From: Norana najaformis
Taxonomy: Eukaryota; Annelida; Clitellata; Crassiclitellata; Hormogastridae
Assembly: GCA_964023275.1 (NCBI GenBank)
Contig: OZ029916.1
Span: 41,321,896 to 41,385,895 of the forward strand
DNA length: 64,000 nucleotides
Direction: 5' to 3'
In this document: in pieces, positions 48,504 through 60,180 of the stretch
How positions within the stretch are numbered: position 1 is the stretch's first letter
Layout: every line of letters starts with the position of its first letter
Notes under the pieces: model-generated
Seen by the model: only the letters and a program-made list of their open reading frames with translations
The model's database searches: none
Told to the model about the DNA's origin: nothing
Made by a program: the position numbers and the translations under genes

Positions 48504-51500
48504 CTACGAGCAAACAACATTCAAAGACTGTAGGTCGTTGAGAAGTGATGCCCAGATGGCGCTAGGCTCCTGACGTCTAGCGAGCAAACGCAACAGCTGC
48601 TCAGTCGCAGAGACAACTTGGGATGAGCCATTGCGGAGAAGAAGAGCAAAGCAACGCTTCACGTCTTCATACTCCAAACAGACAGATGTTTTTGAACAGC
48701 TAAAAGCACCAGCAAAAGGCCTACAACGAAAATTAAAACTCACAGATTTCAACCAAAATGAATGAGCTAACCAACATCTGCCCTAAGCACCACTTCACAG
48801 GATGATAGAGGACTACGACATCAGAAGTCCCAAGACTTCCCAAGTTTGCAAACATGAAAAAATGAGAAATTCCAGCATGGATTAATCGTTGTCAGCATCT
48901 CCTTGTGCACTAAACAATGGTTCTAAGTAGAAATATAAAGAAAAAACCAGAATAAAGTATTTTCATCTGACTGAAAGTACAAACATATTTTTATTTTGAA
49001 TATCGGTTCAAGTCCACTCAGACTCCGCCTATAGCTATCAGGTCAAGAAGTAAATGTTTAATCAATATGTTTTAAGACTCTTGAAAAATTAATGACAGAT
49101 GCTTTTGTTGAAAAAATGCATTAATGACAAAGATGTCCACCACAGAGTCATCGACAGATGTCATAGGATGACTGCAGTGGAAAGCCATTTTTAAGAAAAC
49201 TGATAGAAGAAACCAGCACACAGCATACCTCCACATCACCAACTGATGTGGATGAGAAACTGGGTATGTTCGGTAAACAGGCTTCAAGTTTTCACAGCAT
49301 CTGCAGCAGCAAGTCATATTCACAGTTAGTCATAACTTTCATCACTTCAGCCAACATACAAATAACAGTTGACAGTCTTCCATCTCATTACATGCAAAGA
49401 GAGCACAGACTCATAAGATCATCCACTCATAAGGTCTTCCACTTAAAACTGAGAACACTCCTCTTCCACAGATCCTCTCCTGATTCCTCTTCTTCTCTCT
49501 TCTTATCTGTCCTGCGAATCCAATTCCAAATACCATCCACTGTAGCCATCGGACTCCTACCTGCCCGAGTCTTGGATCTTGACCTGGAACCAATTAACCC
49601 TTCATTAATGCCACTTTAGAAAATGAATTCCTTACAAAGTAACCTCGTTGCCGTCACACACCAAACAAGTGTATCTCACTGTAACATCGTGGCACTGAAA
49701 AATGTGCCTCTGAAAGGCATCATCATAAGGATGTTCAAGCATATCCGAGATTTGAATCTTGGGCTAACAAGGTCCGCCATACATGGGGACCTTAAATGGG
49801 TTGGTGCCCATTCAAACGGGCAGCAGTGGTGAAGGATCTCACCCGATTAATTCACTGAAAAATAAGCAGGGTTGAGGCCATACAGTTGCTATAGGAAAAC
49901 GTCTACATTTATATTTATATCTGAAAGCACTTAAGTAGATTCTTACTTAACAAGATGTCTGACATAGTGGCTGTAGAATTCAAATGACTGATTGCAGATG
50001 TTGATAAGAAGCGAAGAAGAAACGAAACTGAACAGAAACATAGAAATCCTGCAATGAGCTTCAAAAACAATTATTTTTTGGGCCAGAAGTCAATACTAAA
50101 TGCAGGCTGCATAAATGGTTTTGCATGTATCAATTTCTATAGCACGTCTTACAAAACAAGCTACTCAGAGGTGCTCCCAGCACGACAGCTTTTCAAAACA
50201 GGAGTTCTGTCAGAGGCAACGAGTATCTAGTTATGGAAAAGTTCACAGTTCATTATTTCCCTATTTCATAAATCCAGTCCTCATACTTTCAATCAGTTGC
50301 CAGCATTTAGGTTTATATGACAAAATCTCCAATAATGTCCAATAAACACCTAGACATGAATTTGTGCAACTGATCGATCAAACAGACTGTAATGCAAACA
50401 AGTAAGTAATCTTTTTCAGCATGAGACAAATGCCCAAAGTTTACAAACAACAACGCATAAAGCAGTAAACAAAAATGAATCACAATGTCAGTACAAAATG
50501 ATGCATGATCATTTAAGAGTTTAAAAATCTAACACCATAAGATAAAATCGAAAGATTTTTATTAAATCCTATCCAGAATTTATTGAATGAACAGAAGGTG
50601 AAAGAACCCTGCATTGCTTTGGTTCACCAACAACTTAAGGCATTCAACCAAGACGGTCTTCACACGTGAATTGACAGAACGAATGCCACGCGACTTCAGA
50701 TTCAGAAATGATGTAATCAGGACAACCTTAAAGACACATCACCAAAATTCAAGGTATACTCTGAGATTACCTACTTGCATGTAATTTAATCAAATCTTTT
50801 ATGATCATAGTTAACGTGAAAGACATGAGATGTCAAACAGTTTAACAGCCACAAGCCCTGTCACAGATGGCAGGTATCTACGTGACAAAGGTATCAAAGG
50901 CAAGATACAGGTACATGGGCTGAAGGTATATTACCATCAATTCATTTCTACCAAATACCACATAATTCAGTAAAAAACAAAACAGAAAGACAAGTGAAAA
51001 CACTTCCTCTAATTCCAATTAAAGGTCCAAACTGATTAATAAAAATCACAAACTACCACTCACAATGATAAACCATATTTAGAGCTGTCTCTGACCTGAC
51101 CTAGATTTAGGACTTTGTGAAGTGACCTCTATCTGACCTGACTTAGATTTAGAACTTTATTAAGTGACTCTTGTAAAACTTTACTAAGTGGCCTAACCTA
51201 TTATCTCTCACCTGACCTAGATTTTGAACTAAAGTCACCTCTCTCTTACCTGACCTAGGTCTGTCTGGCTAAACTTCTCCATAAGTATCGACTGTACCCT
51301 TGAAATCAAAAAGAAAAAGAAACTGCAAACGGAATTACAATTAACACTTGAATTAAATGGAAAAGCCAAACAATAAATGAAAGAAAATGATTAAATATAA
51401 CAATCAAAAACTAGATAGCACCATTCAAAAAAAGATTCTGTGGACAAGAAAACAGAGAGCAATCAATTAAAAACTTTTGCTTCTGCTGGTATATGAAAAA

Positions 51501-54084
51501 CACTGATTTTCACACTGCAGATGAATTTAATACTTGAGTTTTTACAAAAATACACAAAACATTTCCCAATACACTAAACCAGTCACATGAAAAGGATAGC
51601 AACTGTTCTGGTTACCAACTGAACCAAAGATGTATTCACTTTTCCAAACTGGCATTCAAGATTCATACAGCCACACAAAGAGAGACATACAATGACAGAA
51701 AGACTGACATACAGACAGTCAGACATAAAGCAGCTGAACTCACCTGTTTATCTCCGAGATGTGAGCATCTTCTCGTAGCGCATTTGTTAGGAAGCACAGA
51801 AGCATTTGAGCCAGACACAATACATGTAGATCCTCACACGTCCAAAGTTCACTTACAGAGGAAGAGCAACCAGACAAATCTTTGGTCCTCAGTTGAGACG
51901 AAGAATCGAAATCACCAGCTGATGACCCATTTGCCAATCCACGAACAAGATCTTTGTTAATGGCTGACAGCAGTTGAAGCATTGCCTTCGACTGAATCAG
52001 ACGACTGCATTCCTGTAAAATCGACAGCAGATATAAACCGGATGACAGGTTCAATTAAAGCTAACTGCAAAGAAAATTCTCTGTAAAATGCATCTTCACT
52101 GAAAATATTTGACTGTTCCTACAGTGATTATGATGACAATGTTTGAGATGGTACTGAAGTAGATATATGTTAACACTGTCGGCTGTTTCGATGAATTTGA
52201 GCATTCTACACAAATCATTCTACACAAATGAAGGCTGAATGACAGGATGACATAATCTAATATAATCTAATGACTTCTATGACAACGTTATAATAAAGCA
52301 TAAGGCATCAATCGATGGTTGCTGCTGTTGGGCTCTTTCAGTGCTTGCCGTTACGACGTGAGTTGCAGTCTGTTCAGGCATAGTATTGGAGATGAGCACA
52401 GCCAATGTGTCTCGTTTCAGATGAACATTTGCAAGAAGACTCTAACACAAATCAAACAATCAATTTCTTCAGTTTTTAAGTATAACTGGTAATTAGTTGT
52501 TACATTTTGCTTCAAAACAACAATAGTTAAAGTGCAAAGAGCCTGTTAAATACTGTCGTTCCAAGTCAGTCATGGTGCACAATTATTATTCATTAAGACA
52601 GTCTGACAGATGAAAATTGAAGACCAGACATTAGGCTAACATGATGATGATGATAATGAAGAGTTCTCTGCCTGAAGGCAGGTCCATTGGCTTGATATCA
52701 CCCGGGGATGAGATGAGTGAGGTGGTTTCCCGTTGCCTTCCTCACAGACAATTGTGAATGAGCAACTTGCCAAGGTCGCTATGCAGTGGCTTGAGGCAGA
52801 TTCGAACCCACGACCCTCCGGTTAATAGGCAACGACCATATCACTACACAAACGCGTCCCACCAGACTAACTTAGATGTATATAAAAGAAGAACAGCAGT
52901 CCCTTGAGAGGCAGCGATGGGTATAAAGTGTTAGCGACTTCATTTTGCTTAACCTCAGTATATAAGGGTGGGTGGCCAGGCCTCTCCCTCACCGCCTGAT
53001 CATCCCACTAACAATGTACGGTCACTGTTACAGCTGAGTTGGCTGGGGTGCAACTGGAGCCAAGCTCTGGAAAAATTTCTGTCTGGTGGGGATCTGAACT
53101 CCTGACCTCTTGATTGACAGTCCAGCATGCTAACCACTAGACTGTTGCACATCCCCAGATGTATGTATGTATTTAGATATTCACACAGCACTTTTTAAGA
53201 ACCTCTCAAAGGTGCTGCAGCATGGCAAAATAAAGCATCTAAAGAGATGCGACTTAAGATAAGCTGAAAATGCTGAAGACAAGGCCAAATTCAGAATCAC
53301 AGCGCTTACTGCAACGAGAACACTAGAGCTGTGTTCGAGCATCCCTAGTCCAATTTCAGCAACCGATGAATCATTACACTCTGTTGTCCTCGGCAGCAGC
53401 TCACCAATCTTTCTTATTTCCAAGTCCAGGTCTTGACTGTACGGCTTCCCCTTTGACTGAACATAGATCTGTTGGTACAGGACAGGAAAGACAAATATAA
53501 AAACTGCTGAGACAATCAGGACTCTCATCAATATTAATCACAGTCCTTAATGTTGCTTTTGATCACTTTTAGTGAAAGTAGTACAGAAAGAAACATACTG
53601 GTAGTCATCCTATTGCCAGTGTCACCATCACTGTTATAAATGCAACAGGCGATGTAATTCTACTAATTATAAAAAAATTTCAGGCCTACATTTTGACACT
53701 TAGCTGCATCCTACATCAAAGAACAACACCTCAAAAGAGGAAGTAAGTAGCTTAAGACATGTTAAATGGCTTAATCATAGGTTTGATAACGGCTGCATAA
53801 GTATGCACGCTTCTCATGTTCAAATGATTCTCTCTGGAACCTCAGCAAAGCCATACCTAGGAGGCTCAGTGGGTTTAAATCATAAAAAGCAAAGAAAGAG
53901 AATGGAACTCATGTGAAAAGAGATTAGTTCAGCCATGAAATAATAAAACCTGCTGACAATAGGCGGCCCATTCGAAAGCGTTGCGCAGTGACGCTGCATC
54001 CCAGAGCGCCACCTGTGGAGAACGAGATGCATCTAGAATTTTGAGGAAAGAACAGATGTTTTTCAGTACAGTCTGCAGAGCCAT
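48504..54084 (-). CDS. FANCF: FANCF-like Fanconi anaemia core-complex protein (divergent, multi-exon)
   Basis: Minus-strand exons in matching phase: 54084-53950 (start ATG), 53468-53310, 52441-52355, 52012-51744, 51298-51250, 50726 to about 50600. A C-terminal exon 48720-48504 ends in a stop. FANCF is an adaptor of the Fanconi core complex that supports FANCD2 ubiquitination at DNA crosslinks. Evidence is pattern similarity to vertebrate FANCF. The N-terminus has VALWDAASLRNAFEWAAYCQ, in the place of the human STWDPATVRRALQWARY segment. LVASLLANVHLKRDTL fits the next helix, ILMEKFSQTDLGQVVLITSF a middle helix, and IWASLLNDLQSL near the end fits the human IWTDLLLAL. The product is all-helical and Leu-rich with no other recognised domain. 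At least one exon between 48721 and 50600 is unresolved: the last exon needs phase 2. A candidate at about 49306-49230 ends in that phase. If the 50726 exon is not spliced, the frame stops at 50580, giving 281 residues. Confidence 0.7.
49420..49615 (+). mobile_element. LINE ORF2 3' fragment, family G-like
   Basis: Reads HLKLRTLLFHRSS, the usual end of a CR1/L2-like ORF2, and then CCCGAGTCTTGGATCTTGAC, CTGGAACCAATTAACCC, which matches the family G copy at 57355-57400. FANCF-like intron. Confidence 0.65.
49740..49915 (+). mobile_element. SINE family A copy
   Basis: AGATTTGAATCTTGGGCTAA, GGGGACCTTAAATGGGTTGG, GTGAAGGATCTCACCCGATT, GAGGCCATACAGTTGCTATA and a TACATTTATATTTATA tail. Confidence 0.86.
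51080..51260. repeat. Tandem copies of a FANCF-like exon/intron junction
   Basis: On the minus strand the exon end CCTAGGTCAG|GTAAGAGAGA at 51256-51241 is followed by three more diverged units of about 50 bp. They start at CTAGGTCAGGTGAGA, CTAAGTCAGGTCAGA and CTAGGTCAGGTCAGA and are separated by CACTTA-TAAAGT-type sequence. Confidence 0.75.
52245..52325 (-). mobile_element. LINE 3' tail fragment beside a FANCF-like exon
   Basis: Reverse complement reads CCATCGATTGATGCCTTATG, CTTTATTATAACGTTGTCAT, AGAAGTCATTAGATTATATT, the common LINE tail. It begins about 30 bp beyond the donor of the exon at 52441-52355. Confidence 0.7.
52640..52862 (-). mobile_element. tRNA-derived SINE, family C, copy 2
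   Basis: GGCAGGTCCATTGGCTTGAT, ACCCGGGGATGAGATGAGTG, AGGTGGTTTCCCGTTGCCTT and the reverse tRNA-like box GATTCGAACCCACGACCCTC match the copy at 11821-12040. FANCF-like intron 2. Confidence 0.85.
52960..53157 (-). mobile_element. tRNA-derived SINE, family D, copy 2
   Basis: GGTGGCCAGGCCTCTCCCTC, TACAGCTGAGTTGGCTGGGG and ACAGTCCAGCATGCTAACCA (reverse tRNA-like head) match the copy at 44693-44895. FANCF-like intron 2. Confidence 0.84.
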
Positions 54085-54614
54085 CTTGTTTCAGTCGGCA
54101 GACCTAGAAAAACAGATGCTTCGATAAAAAACTCATGGAAACTAGTATCCAAGACATAACGAATGGGTTGGGTTCAACCACTTTGAGTCAAGAAGACTAG
54201 AAATTAATCATGTCTGTAGGGTAGACAATTTTTGGTGCATTTAACTTCCTGCCTGAAGATTTCTTCTGAATGCCCTTGCAAAGACACATTGCATTTAAAA
54301 TTTTAAAATCTTGGCCGGCTGTGCTCCACGTCAACTCATGAACCCCAGCTGAATCTGTGTAGGTCTCTACGCTCTGCAGCGCTAAGTGGCCTGGCCGTTC
54401 CTCCATCCTGAACTTCAGAGAGTTTTTCACATTTTGGCTTACCATCATCCACGAGTTTGCCTTGCAACAGAAGCATTTTGGTGTCTCTGCGTGATTTTCT
54501 ATAACCCGTCACCGGTTTAAATCAATTCGATCACAATACACTTAGAGGTCTGGAGGAGGTTAGCTCCAAAAGGCGCTAACTAACTGAGCGATTACGATCA
54601 GACAGGCGGCTTCG

Positions 54615-54690
54615 ATGAACGGCTAATGTATCAATCGTAATGGTAAACTCGAGATTTCTACAGCGCCCGAAGAAAGCCAAGTCGCGTAAT
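54615..54690 (-). mobile_element. LINE 3' tail, family G fragment
   Basis: ATCGTAATGGTAAACTCGAG, ATTTCTACAGCGCCCGAAGA and AAGCCAAGTCGCG match the family G tail at 15958-16015. Confidence 0.65.
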
Positions 54691-55039
54691 GTTGCATTAT
54701 CACCGCAAACATCCTAACTACATGACTGGACAATGATACCAAGAGAATAAAAGTATCAATTAGAAACTTCGAAATATGAATTTTATTTTATAAATAACGA
54801 ACTTTTGAGTTGATAACCGGTCCACTTGGCAATTCGAAATTCGAGCCAAACACAACAGCCAAATTCGTGGTCCCACTAATACCCGAAAAGCATGCAAGTA
54901 AGCATATGATCACCATCAGTTGTTTACATATTATTCCACCATCTGCTGCACGGTTAACTCTGCATACACCTAATGTATACCTAATGCACACCATTGATCA
55001 TCCATGTATCCTATGTCCTATATCTCAGTGGATTGGATC

Positions 55040-55110
55040 ACGGTTTAGTTTTGGTGTTCCATCGGTTGTGCATTATACATTGGCGCTATAGAAGTTGCTA
55101 ATTAATTAGT
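55040..55110 (+). mobile_element. LINE 3' tail fragment
   Basis: TTCCATCGGTTGTGCATTAT, ACATTGGCGCTATAGAAGTT fits the common LINE tail pattern. Confidence 0.5.
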
Positions 55111-55204
55111 TATAATCCATTCATAGTTCTATAGAACGCGTACGATAATTCTACGACATGATATTTAACTGAACTTGACAATATAACAGAGTTAACGTAA
55201 ATCT

Positions 55205-55345
55205 AAGCCTATATGTGCACATCTTTCTACAGCAACATTATAGCAACTGCTTATTAATCAGTGAGCTTTTCGGATGGGATCCTTCGCCACACTTCCCACT
55301 GGAATGGGTGCCATGCCATTTAAGGTCCCGTGATCGATGGCAGAC
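55205..55345 (-). mobile_element. SINE family A, diverged copy
   Basis: TATGTGCACATCTTTCTACA, GATGGGATCCTTCGCCACAC, GAATGGGTGCCATGCCATTT and AAGGTCCCGTG match the reverse core. Confidence 0.75.
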
Positions 55346-55790
55346 AGCTAAATTGCCTTCTACCTCTCAGCTCACAATTCACATTCCGGCGCTTTTAGTG
55401 AAACTGGCAATTTCAAACCCAAAACGAAATCTCGTCCAGCTGCAGTTGGATTGATTTTGTCTTCTTTGTGCTTCATCCGAAGTAGGCTATCCTCCTACAA
55501 CAGTTTTATACCACGCATGCACGCCTCTGTACGTACGCCGTTGTCAATAAATTCGTGTAAACCTGTTATTAAGCAATTGTAAATGTAAAAATTTGAATGT
55601 ATAGTGCCTACATTTTTACAGTGCATTTCCGTACCTACATTGTAAACGCAAACAGTTAAGGAGCCTTTATAGTTTATACTAAGCTAGGTTAAATGCCTGC
55701 AAGAACTCAGGCCAGCGACTGAGATTAAATACAAGTACACTGAGACTCTTTTGTGACTTACTACAAGGCGCATCAAGTGTTCTAATACTA

Positions 55791-55821
<31 letters not shown>

Positions 55822-55867
55822 CATACATACATACATACATACATACATACATACATACATACATACA

Positions 55868-55901
<34 letters not shown>

Positions 55902-55985
55902 CATACATACACACATAATACATACATACATACAAACAAACATACATACATACATACATACACACATGCATGGATGCATGCATGC
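55791..55985. repeat. (CATA)n tetranucleotide array
   Basis: Nearly pure ACAT/CATA array of about 185 bp, ending in GCATGCAT units. It gives spurious MYVCMYVC frames. Confidence 0.96.
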
Positions 55986-56014
55986 ATGCTGAAGTATGCT
56001 TAACACATTTTCAA

Positions 56015-56190
56015 AGATGTGAATCTCGGGCTAGTACGATTCGTACACAAGGACCTTAAATGGCTTGGCGCCCATTCAAACTGGCAGCGATGATGGAGAA
56101 TCTCACCCAATTAATTCATTGAAAAATGAGCAGGGTCTAGGCCATACGGTCGCTATAGAAAGACGTGTGCATTTATATTTTACATTTTCT
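56015..56190 (+). mobile_element. SINE family A copy
   Basis: GAATCTCGGGCTAGTACGAT, GGACCTTAAATGGCTTGGCG, GAGAATCTCACCCAATTAAT, GGCCATACGGTCGCTATAGA and a GCATTTATATTTTACATTTT tail. One of the best-preserved copies. Confidence 0.88.
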
Positions 56191-56442
56191 TGTCGATTAT
56201 GCCGGTCATTGAGTCTATACTGCATTTGAAGACTAATTTCACATGTTTCGCTAGAGGGCCATTAAACAGCTGTTGCGCATTTCAATGGCCCTCTATGAAT
56301 AACAGTAAAAACTCCAGACGCTGGCATTTTGCCAAAGAAAAGGGCCTAGTTAATATTCCTTCATTCACGAGGCAGCCAAGCGTCAAAGTCAGCATTAAAG
56401 AAACAGACGGTCTACTTAATTAGCTTAATATTATTAGGGATG

Positions 56443-56850
56443 CAGGGCCGTCTTATCCATTAGGCACAGTAGGCACTGTGCATAGGGCCTACGAACTTTA
56501 TAGGGGCCTACGAAAGTCAAAAATGAGATACTGAAAAAAATTAATTTATTGATTGACCCGAAAATAGAAAAAGGAAATACAAATTTAATAACCTTAAAGC
56601 TTGTACTGAAACAGTTTAAGTTAAGCTGTGCTACATTATGTTAACTTTGCGGCTCTTTGCATTAGCAACATCACACATAATGTCCTCAAATGTCATTTCC
56701 CGCATTAAGTCGTTTTCAATTGAAAGTAGTGCAACGGAAGATAGACGTCAAGAAATAACGTGAATGTGTTCAGCTCTAATGCAGAGTTGGCAGTTGGGGC
56801 CAACGAATGCGAGAATGCCTAGGGCCTACGATGACCTTAAAACGGCTCTG
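56443..56850 (-). mobile_element. Non-autonomous hAT DNA transposon with transposase remnant
   Basis: A 408-bp element with imperfect terminal inverted repeats (left CAGGGCCGTCTTATCC, right end reversed CAGAGCCGTTTTAAGG), flanked on both sides by the same 8-bp direct repeat TAGGGATG (56435-56442 and 56851-56858), as expected for hAT insertion. Internally the minus strand reads SSVALLSIENDLMREMTFED, then ADAKSRKVN-like, the end of the hAT C-terminal dimerisation domain. Only this C-terminal piece remains, so the element could not move by itself. Confidence 0.88.
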
Positions 56851-56937
56851 TAGGGATGAGTTAATTAGCATGCATATAACAAGCGCTTAATAGGTCTAAT
56901 TTAAAGGCTAACTTCGAAGAAACTGCGTGACTGTAAA

Positions 56938-57130
<193 letters not shown>

Positions 57131-57339
57131 GAAGGTCGGGTCATAAGCTTATCTTGCGTAGACTTAAAGTTGTCTGCAAACACGTCCCGACTAACGAACA
57201 GCTTGAGCTTTGACTCGACTTTAGTCGATTCAGAACGCATATATTAAGTAGATTCGGGTCAGCTGCGAAGGATTACAATCGCAGATCCCTTGCTGCCATT
57301 TAGTCGTTTAATCCTCGGCAACCGCTTGAATTAAATAGG

Positions 57340-57505
57340 ACGAGAAAAGACTGTCTGCCTGAATTTTGGATCTTGACCTGAAATTTTAACCCCGTTTGCC
57401 TATCGATTTGGGTTTGACTGAGCGCATGTGAATAAGTTGGTACCCGTGATGTGGCTTTGGTTGGGCGCTGTATAAATCTCGAGATTACGATTACGATTAC
57501 GAAAA
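57340..57505 (+). mobile_element. LINE 3' tail, family G, forward copy
   Basis: TTTGGATCTTGACCTGAAAT, TTGCCTATCGATTTGGGTTT, GGGCGCTGTATAAATCTCGA and the short tandem tail GATTACGATTACGA. This gives the orientation for the family. Confidence 0.7.
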
Positions 57506-57839
57506 GCCGTCTAATAAATTAGGACCTCAATCGTCATAGGAGCAACGATCTACCGAAAGTGGCTAAAACTTGCTAGTAGCTTTTATTCGGGGCAATAAAT
57601 GGATTGAGGTCAAACTATACCAGGCAGCTGTTACTGGGCAGTAAATAACAAATCTTTGTACCAGCATGCCCGAGAGCCCAACGCTGTTCGGGCAAAGGGT
57701 ACAGCAAGCTCCAGGCACAGTGTCCATTGATCGAGTGCAATATCTATTAGTACGAGGGGCGGGCATGGACCATGGATAGGTCGGCTGATTTAAATGTAAT
57801 AAGTTTAAAACTAAGATAGATTTTGAAAAAATTCTTTGC

Positions 57840-58046
57840 TCAATGAGCAGCAAAGCGCAGTGAACGTAACATTGTATTAACAAGCCGATATTTAGGGGTT
57901 TTGGTTATGGCTTTAGCCACAGAGTTTTGAGCCATTTGTAGTTTGAGCACATCTACCGTAGTGGTACCAATAAGAATTGAGTTACAGCAGTCGATTCTAA
58001 TGGACACCAGTGCATTAGCTAGCTGGATTAAGATAGCATGAGGCAA
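57840..58046 (-). mobile_element. LINE ORF2 fragment
   Basis: The minus strand encodes ILIQLANALVSIRIDCCNSI, LKLQMAQNSVAKAITKTPKY, the post-reverse-transcriptase thumb region of CR1/L2-like elements. No upstream domains are present. Confidence 0.8.
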
Positions 58047-58059
58047 AATAGATCTGATT

Positions 58060-58785
58060 TTAAATAAGTTGTAAATAAGTTGGCGTCATATGCAAATCTG
58101 CTCAATTTCACACACGGGATGTTCGAAAAATCCAATTTCTTTTGCCTCATACTATCCTTCTTTCCATTAGCTAATGCACTGATTTACAAACTCAACTACT
58201 GTGACTCACTTCATGTTGGCCTCACTAAGAGAACTGCACAAACTCAAATGGTTCAAAACTCTCTGGCCAGAGCCATAAAAAAGGAACAGCGTATTATATC
58301 AATATTGCATTCGCTACACTGGTTTCCCAACGAGCAAAGAATCCAGATTAAAATCTGCCTTATAGTCAAAAAGTATTACATTTAAATCAGCCCACTATCT
58401 CTCTGTTCAATGCTCAACCGTCATAACAACGAATATATTGCTCTTTATCTGTGGACATTACGACTCTTGTTCTGCCTCGTACCAGGACATTGCTGGGTTC
58501 TAGATTGTTCTCGGTTGCTGGTCCATGGCTTTGGAATTCGCTGCTAAATGCTGTTCGTCAAATTGGTCCTTTGATGTTATGCTGGACTAAGCTTAACACT
58601 CATCTTTTTTATCTGGCTTACCAACCATAGCCCAACTTCTGGTTTCTGTCTCTGCCCTATACCAATTCGACAAGGCTTCTCTAATGGAATATGCTTTTAC
58701 TTACGGATTCACTTGAAGCGACCATCGATTGATGCCTTGGGCATTACAATAACGCCGCTGCAGAAATCTTTAGATTAGATTAGAT
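58060..58785 (+). mobile_element. LINE 3' end with tail
   Basis: Frame reading LANALIYKLNYCDSLHVGLT, then MVQNSLARAIKKEQ and LHSLHWFPNEQRIQIKICLI, followed after a frame break by GPWLWNSLLN-like sequence and the tail CGACCATCGATTGATGCCTT, GGGCATTACAATAACGCCGC, TAGATTAGATTAGA. Together with the inverted fragment at 57840-58046 it forms a head-to-head pair of LINE pieces. Confidence 0.85.
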
Positions 58786-59219
58786 GGAGCAGGAGGAGGA
58801 CGACAACGAGGAGGACGAGAGAATAGGAAGATGAGGATGGGAAGGATATGGAGCATGCAAAGAGGAGAAAGAGAGGAGAGGAAGGAGGAGGAAAAGCTGA
58901 GGAAGAATACCGAGGTCAGTCTGACTGACGGCTGCACATAACCATTGTCTTAAATGCAGCTGAAGACAACGTTTTCTATCAACCGTGATTGTCTTAGGCC
59001 CCTGCTCTTAAAAATCAATCGAATATCACTTCAAAGAACATTGTGCCGCTAAGTTAGAAAGTCTCTCGGATCTATAAACGGAGGATCATAAATCGAGATC
59101 GATTGTATTGGAATGACATAAGACAAATTAAACTTTCAAAACAAATAAAATATTAACAAGTAGATGAAGAAATGCCATTAATTAAATTACAACAAAGTGA
59201 TGATGGAATATTTAAAGGT

Positions 59220-59545
59220 ACATATATACCATGTATGTATGTATATGTATGTATGTATGCATGTATATATGTGTGTATGTATGTATGTACGTATGTGTAT
59301 ATGTATGTGTGTATGTATGTATGTACTGTATGTATGTATGTATATATGTATGCATATATGTGTGTGTATGTATGTATGTGTATATGTGTGTGTATGTATG
59401 TATATATCTGTGTATGTATGAATGTATGTATGTATGAATGTATGTATGTATGTGTGTAAGTATGTACATATGTGTATATTATGTGTGTATGTATGTATGT
59501 ACGTATTATGTATGCACATATGCATGTATGTATGTATGTATTTAT
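59220..59545. repeat. (TATG)n imperfect array
   Basis: About 320 bp of TATG/TGTA units with many single-base variants, giving spurious frames in four reading directions. Confidence 0.93.
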
Positions 59546-59727
59546 GTATATGCCTTGTGTTTATATAAATATTTTATAAACATGTAATATATTGATGCAA
59601 ATATATAAATAAATATATATTACAAAGTGAAGTTTTGTTGTGCGCTGCAGGGGAAATATATTTGATGTTCGGGCTGTAGAACTGGAAGAGAAAAAACTTC
59701 CTGTACCGATAGAGAGAAGAGGCGCCG

Positions 59728-59985
59728 CCTCTGTCTGTCTGTCTGTGAGTCTGTCTGTCTGTGAGTCTGTCTGTCTGTGAGTCTGTCTGTCTGTGAGTCT
59801 GTCTGTCTGTGAGTCTGTCTGTCTGTGAGTCTGTCTATCTGTGAGTCTGTCTGTCTGTGAGTCTGTCTGTCTGTGAGTCTGTCTGTCTGTGAGTCTGTCT
59901 GTCTGTGAGTCTGTCTGTCTGTGAGTCTGTCTGTCTGTGAGTCTGTCTGTCTGTGAGTCTGTCTGTGAGTCTGTCTGTCTGTCTG
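59728..59985. repeat. 16-bp minisatellite derived from GTCT
   Basis: About fifteen copies of GAGTCTGTCTGTCTGT with only one visible substitution and one shortened unit near 59960. A higher-order repeat of the GTCT motif. Confidence 0.95.
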
Positions 59986-60059
59986 ACTGAAGTAAAGGCA
60001 CTACATCATCAGGCTTTGAGCCACTGATGGATAAAGACGGAACAGCGATAACCTGTCGC

Positions 60060-60180
60060 TGATAACCCACTTTCCCACTTATCTACTAACCAACTGATCC
60101 ACCAACCCACTAACTTACTGACCCACTGGCCCACTAATCTATCGGCCTACTGGCCCACTCACCCACTGACTCGCATACTG
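60060..60180. repeat. Degenerate CCCACTGA-type short repeat
   Basis: Irregular tandem CCCACTAAC/CCCACTGGC units over about 115 bp. Confidence 0.7.

Larger units (their letters stand above)
54085..55790. other. Region upstream of the FANCF-like gene, no gene recognised
   Basis: Should contain the FANCF-like promoter. A CTAG acceptor-like site about 20 bp upstream of the ATG hints at a 5' non-coding exon. A minus-strand frame at 54197-54448 resembles nothing known. The remainder is LINE and SINE fragments. Confidence 0.4.

Noticed and set aside
54197-54448. 83-codon minus-strand frame upstream of the FANCF-like gene
   Set aside because: No recognisable motif, no splice context, begins with a chance ATG.
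57908-58385. A protein gene with QMVQNSLARAI motifs
   Set aside because: These motifs are the standard 3' part of LINE ORF2; fragments are broken and in opposing orientation.
59187-59525. 112-codon frame, IHTYIHT repeats
   Set aside because: Translation of the TATG microsatellite.
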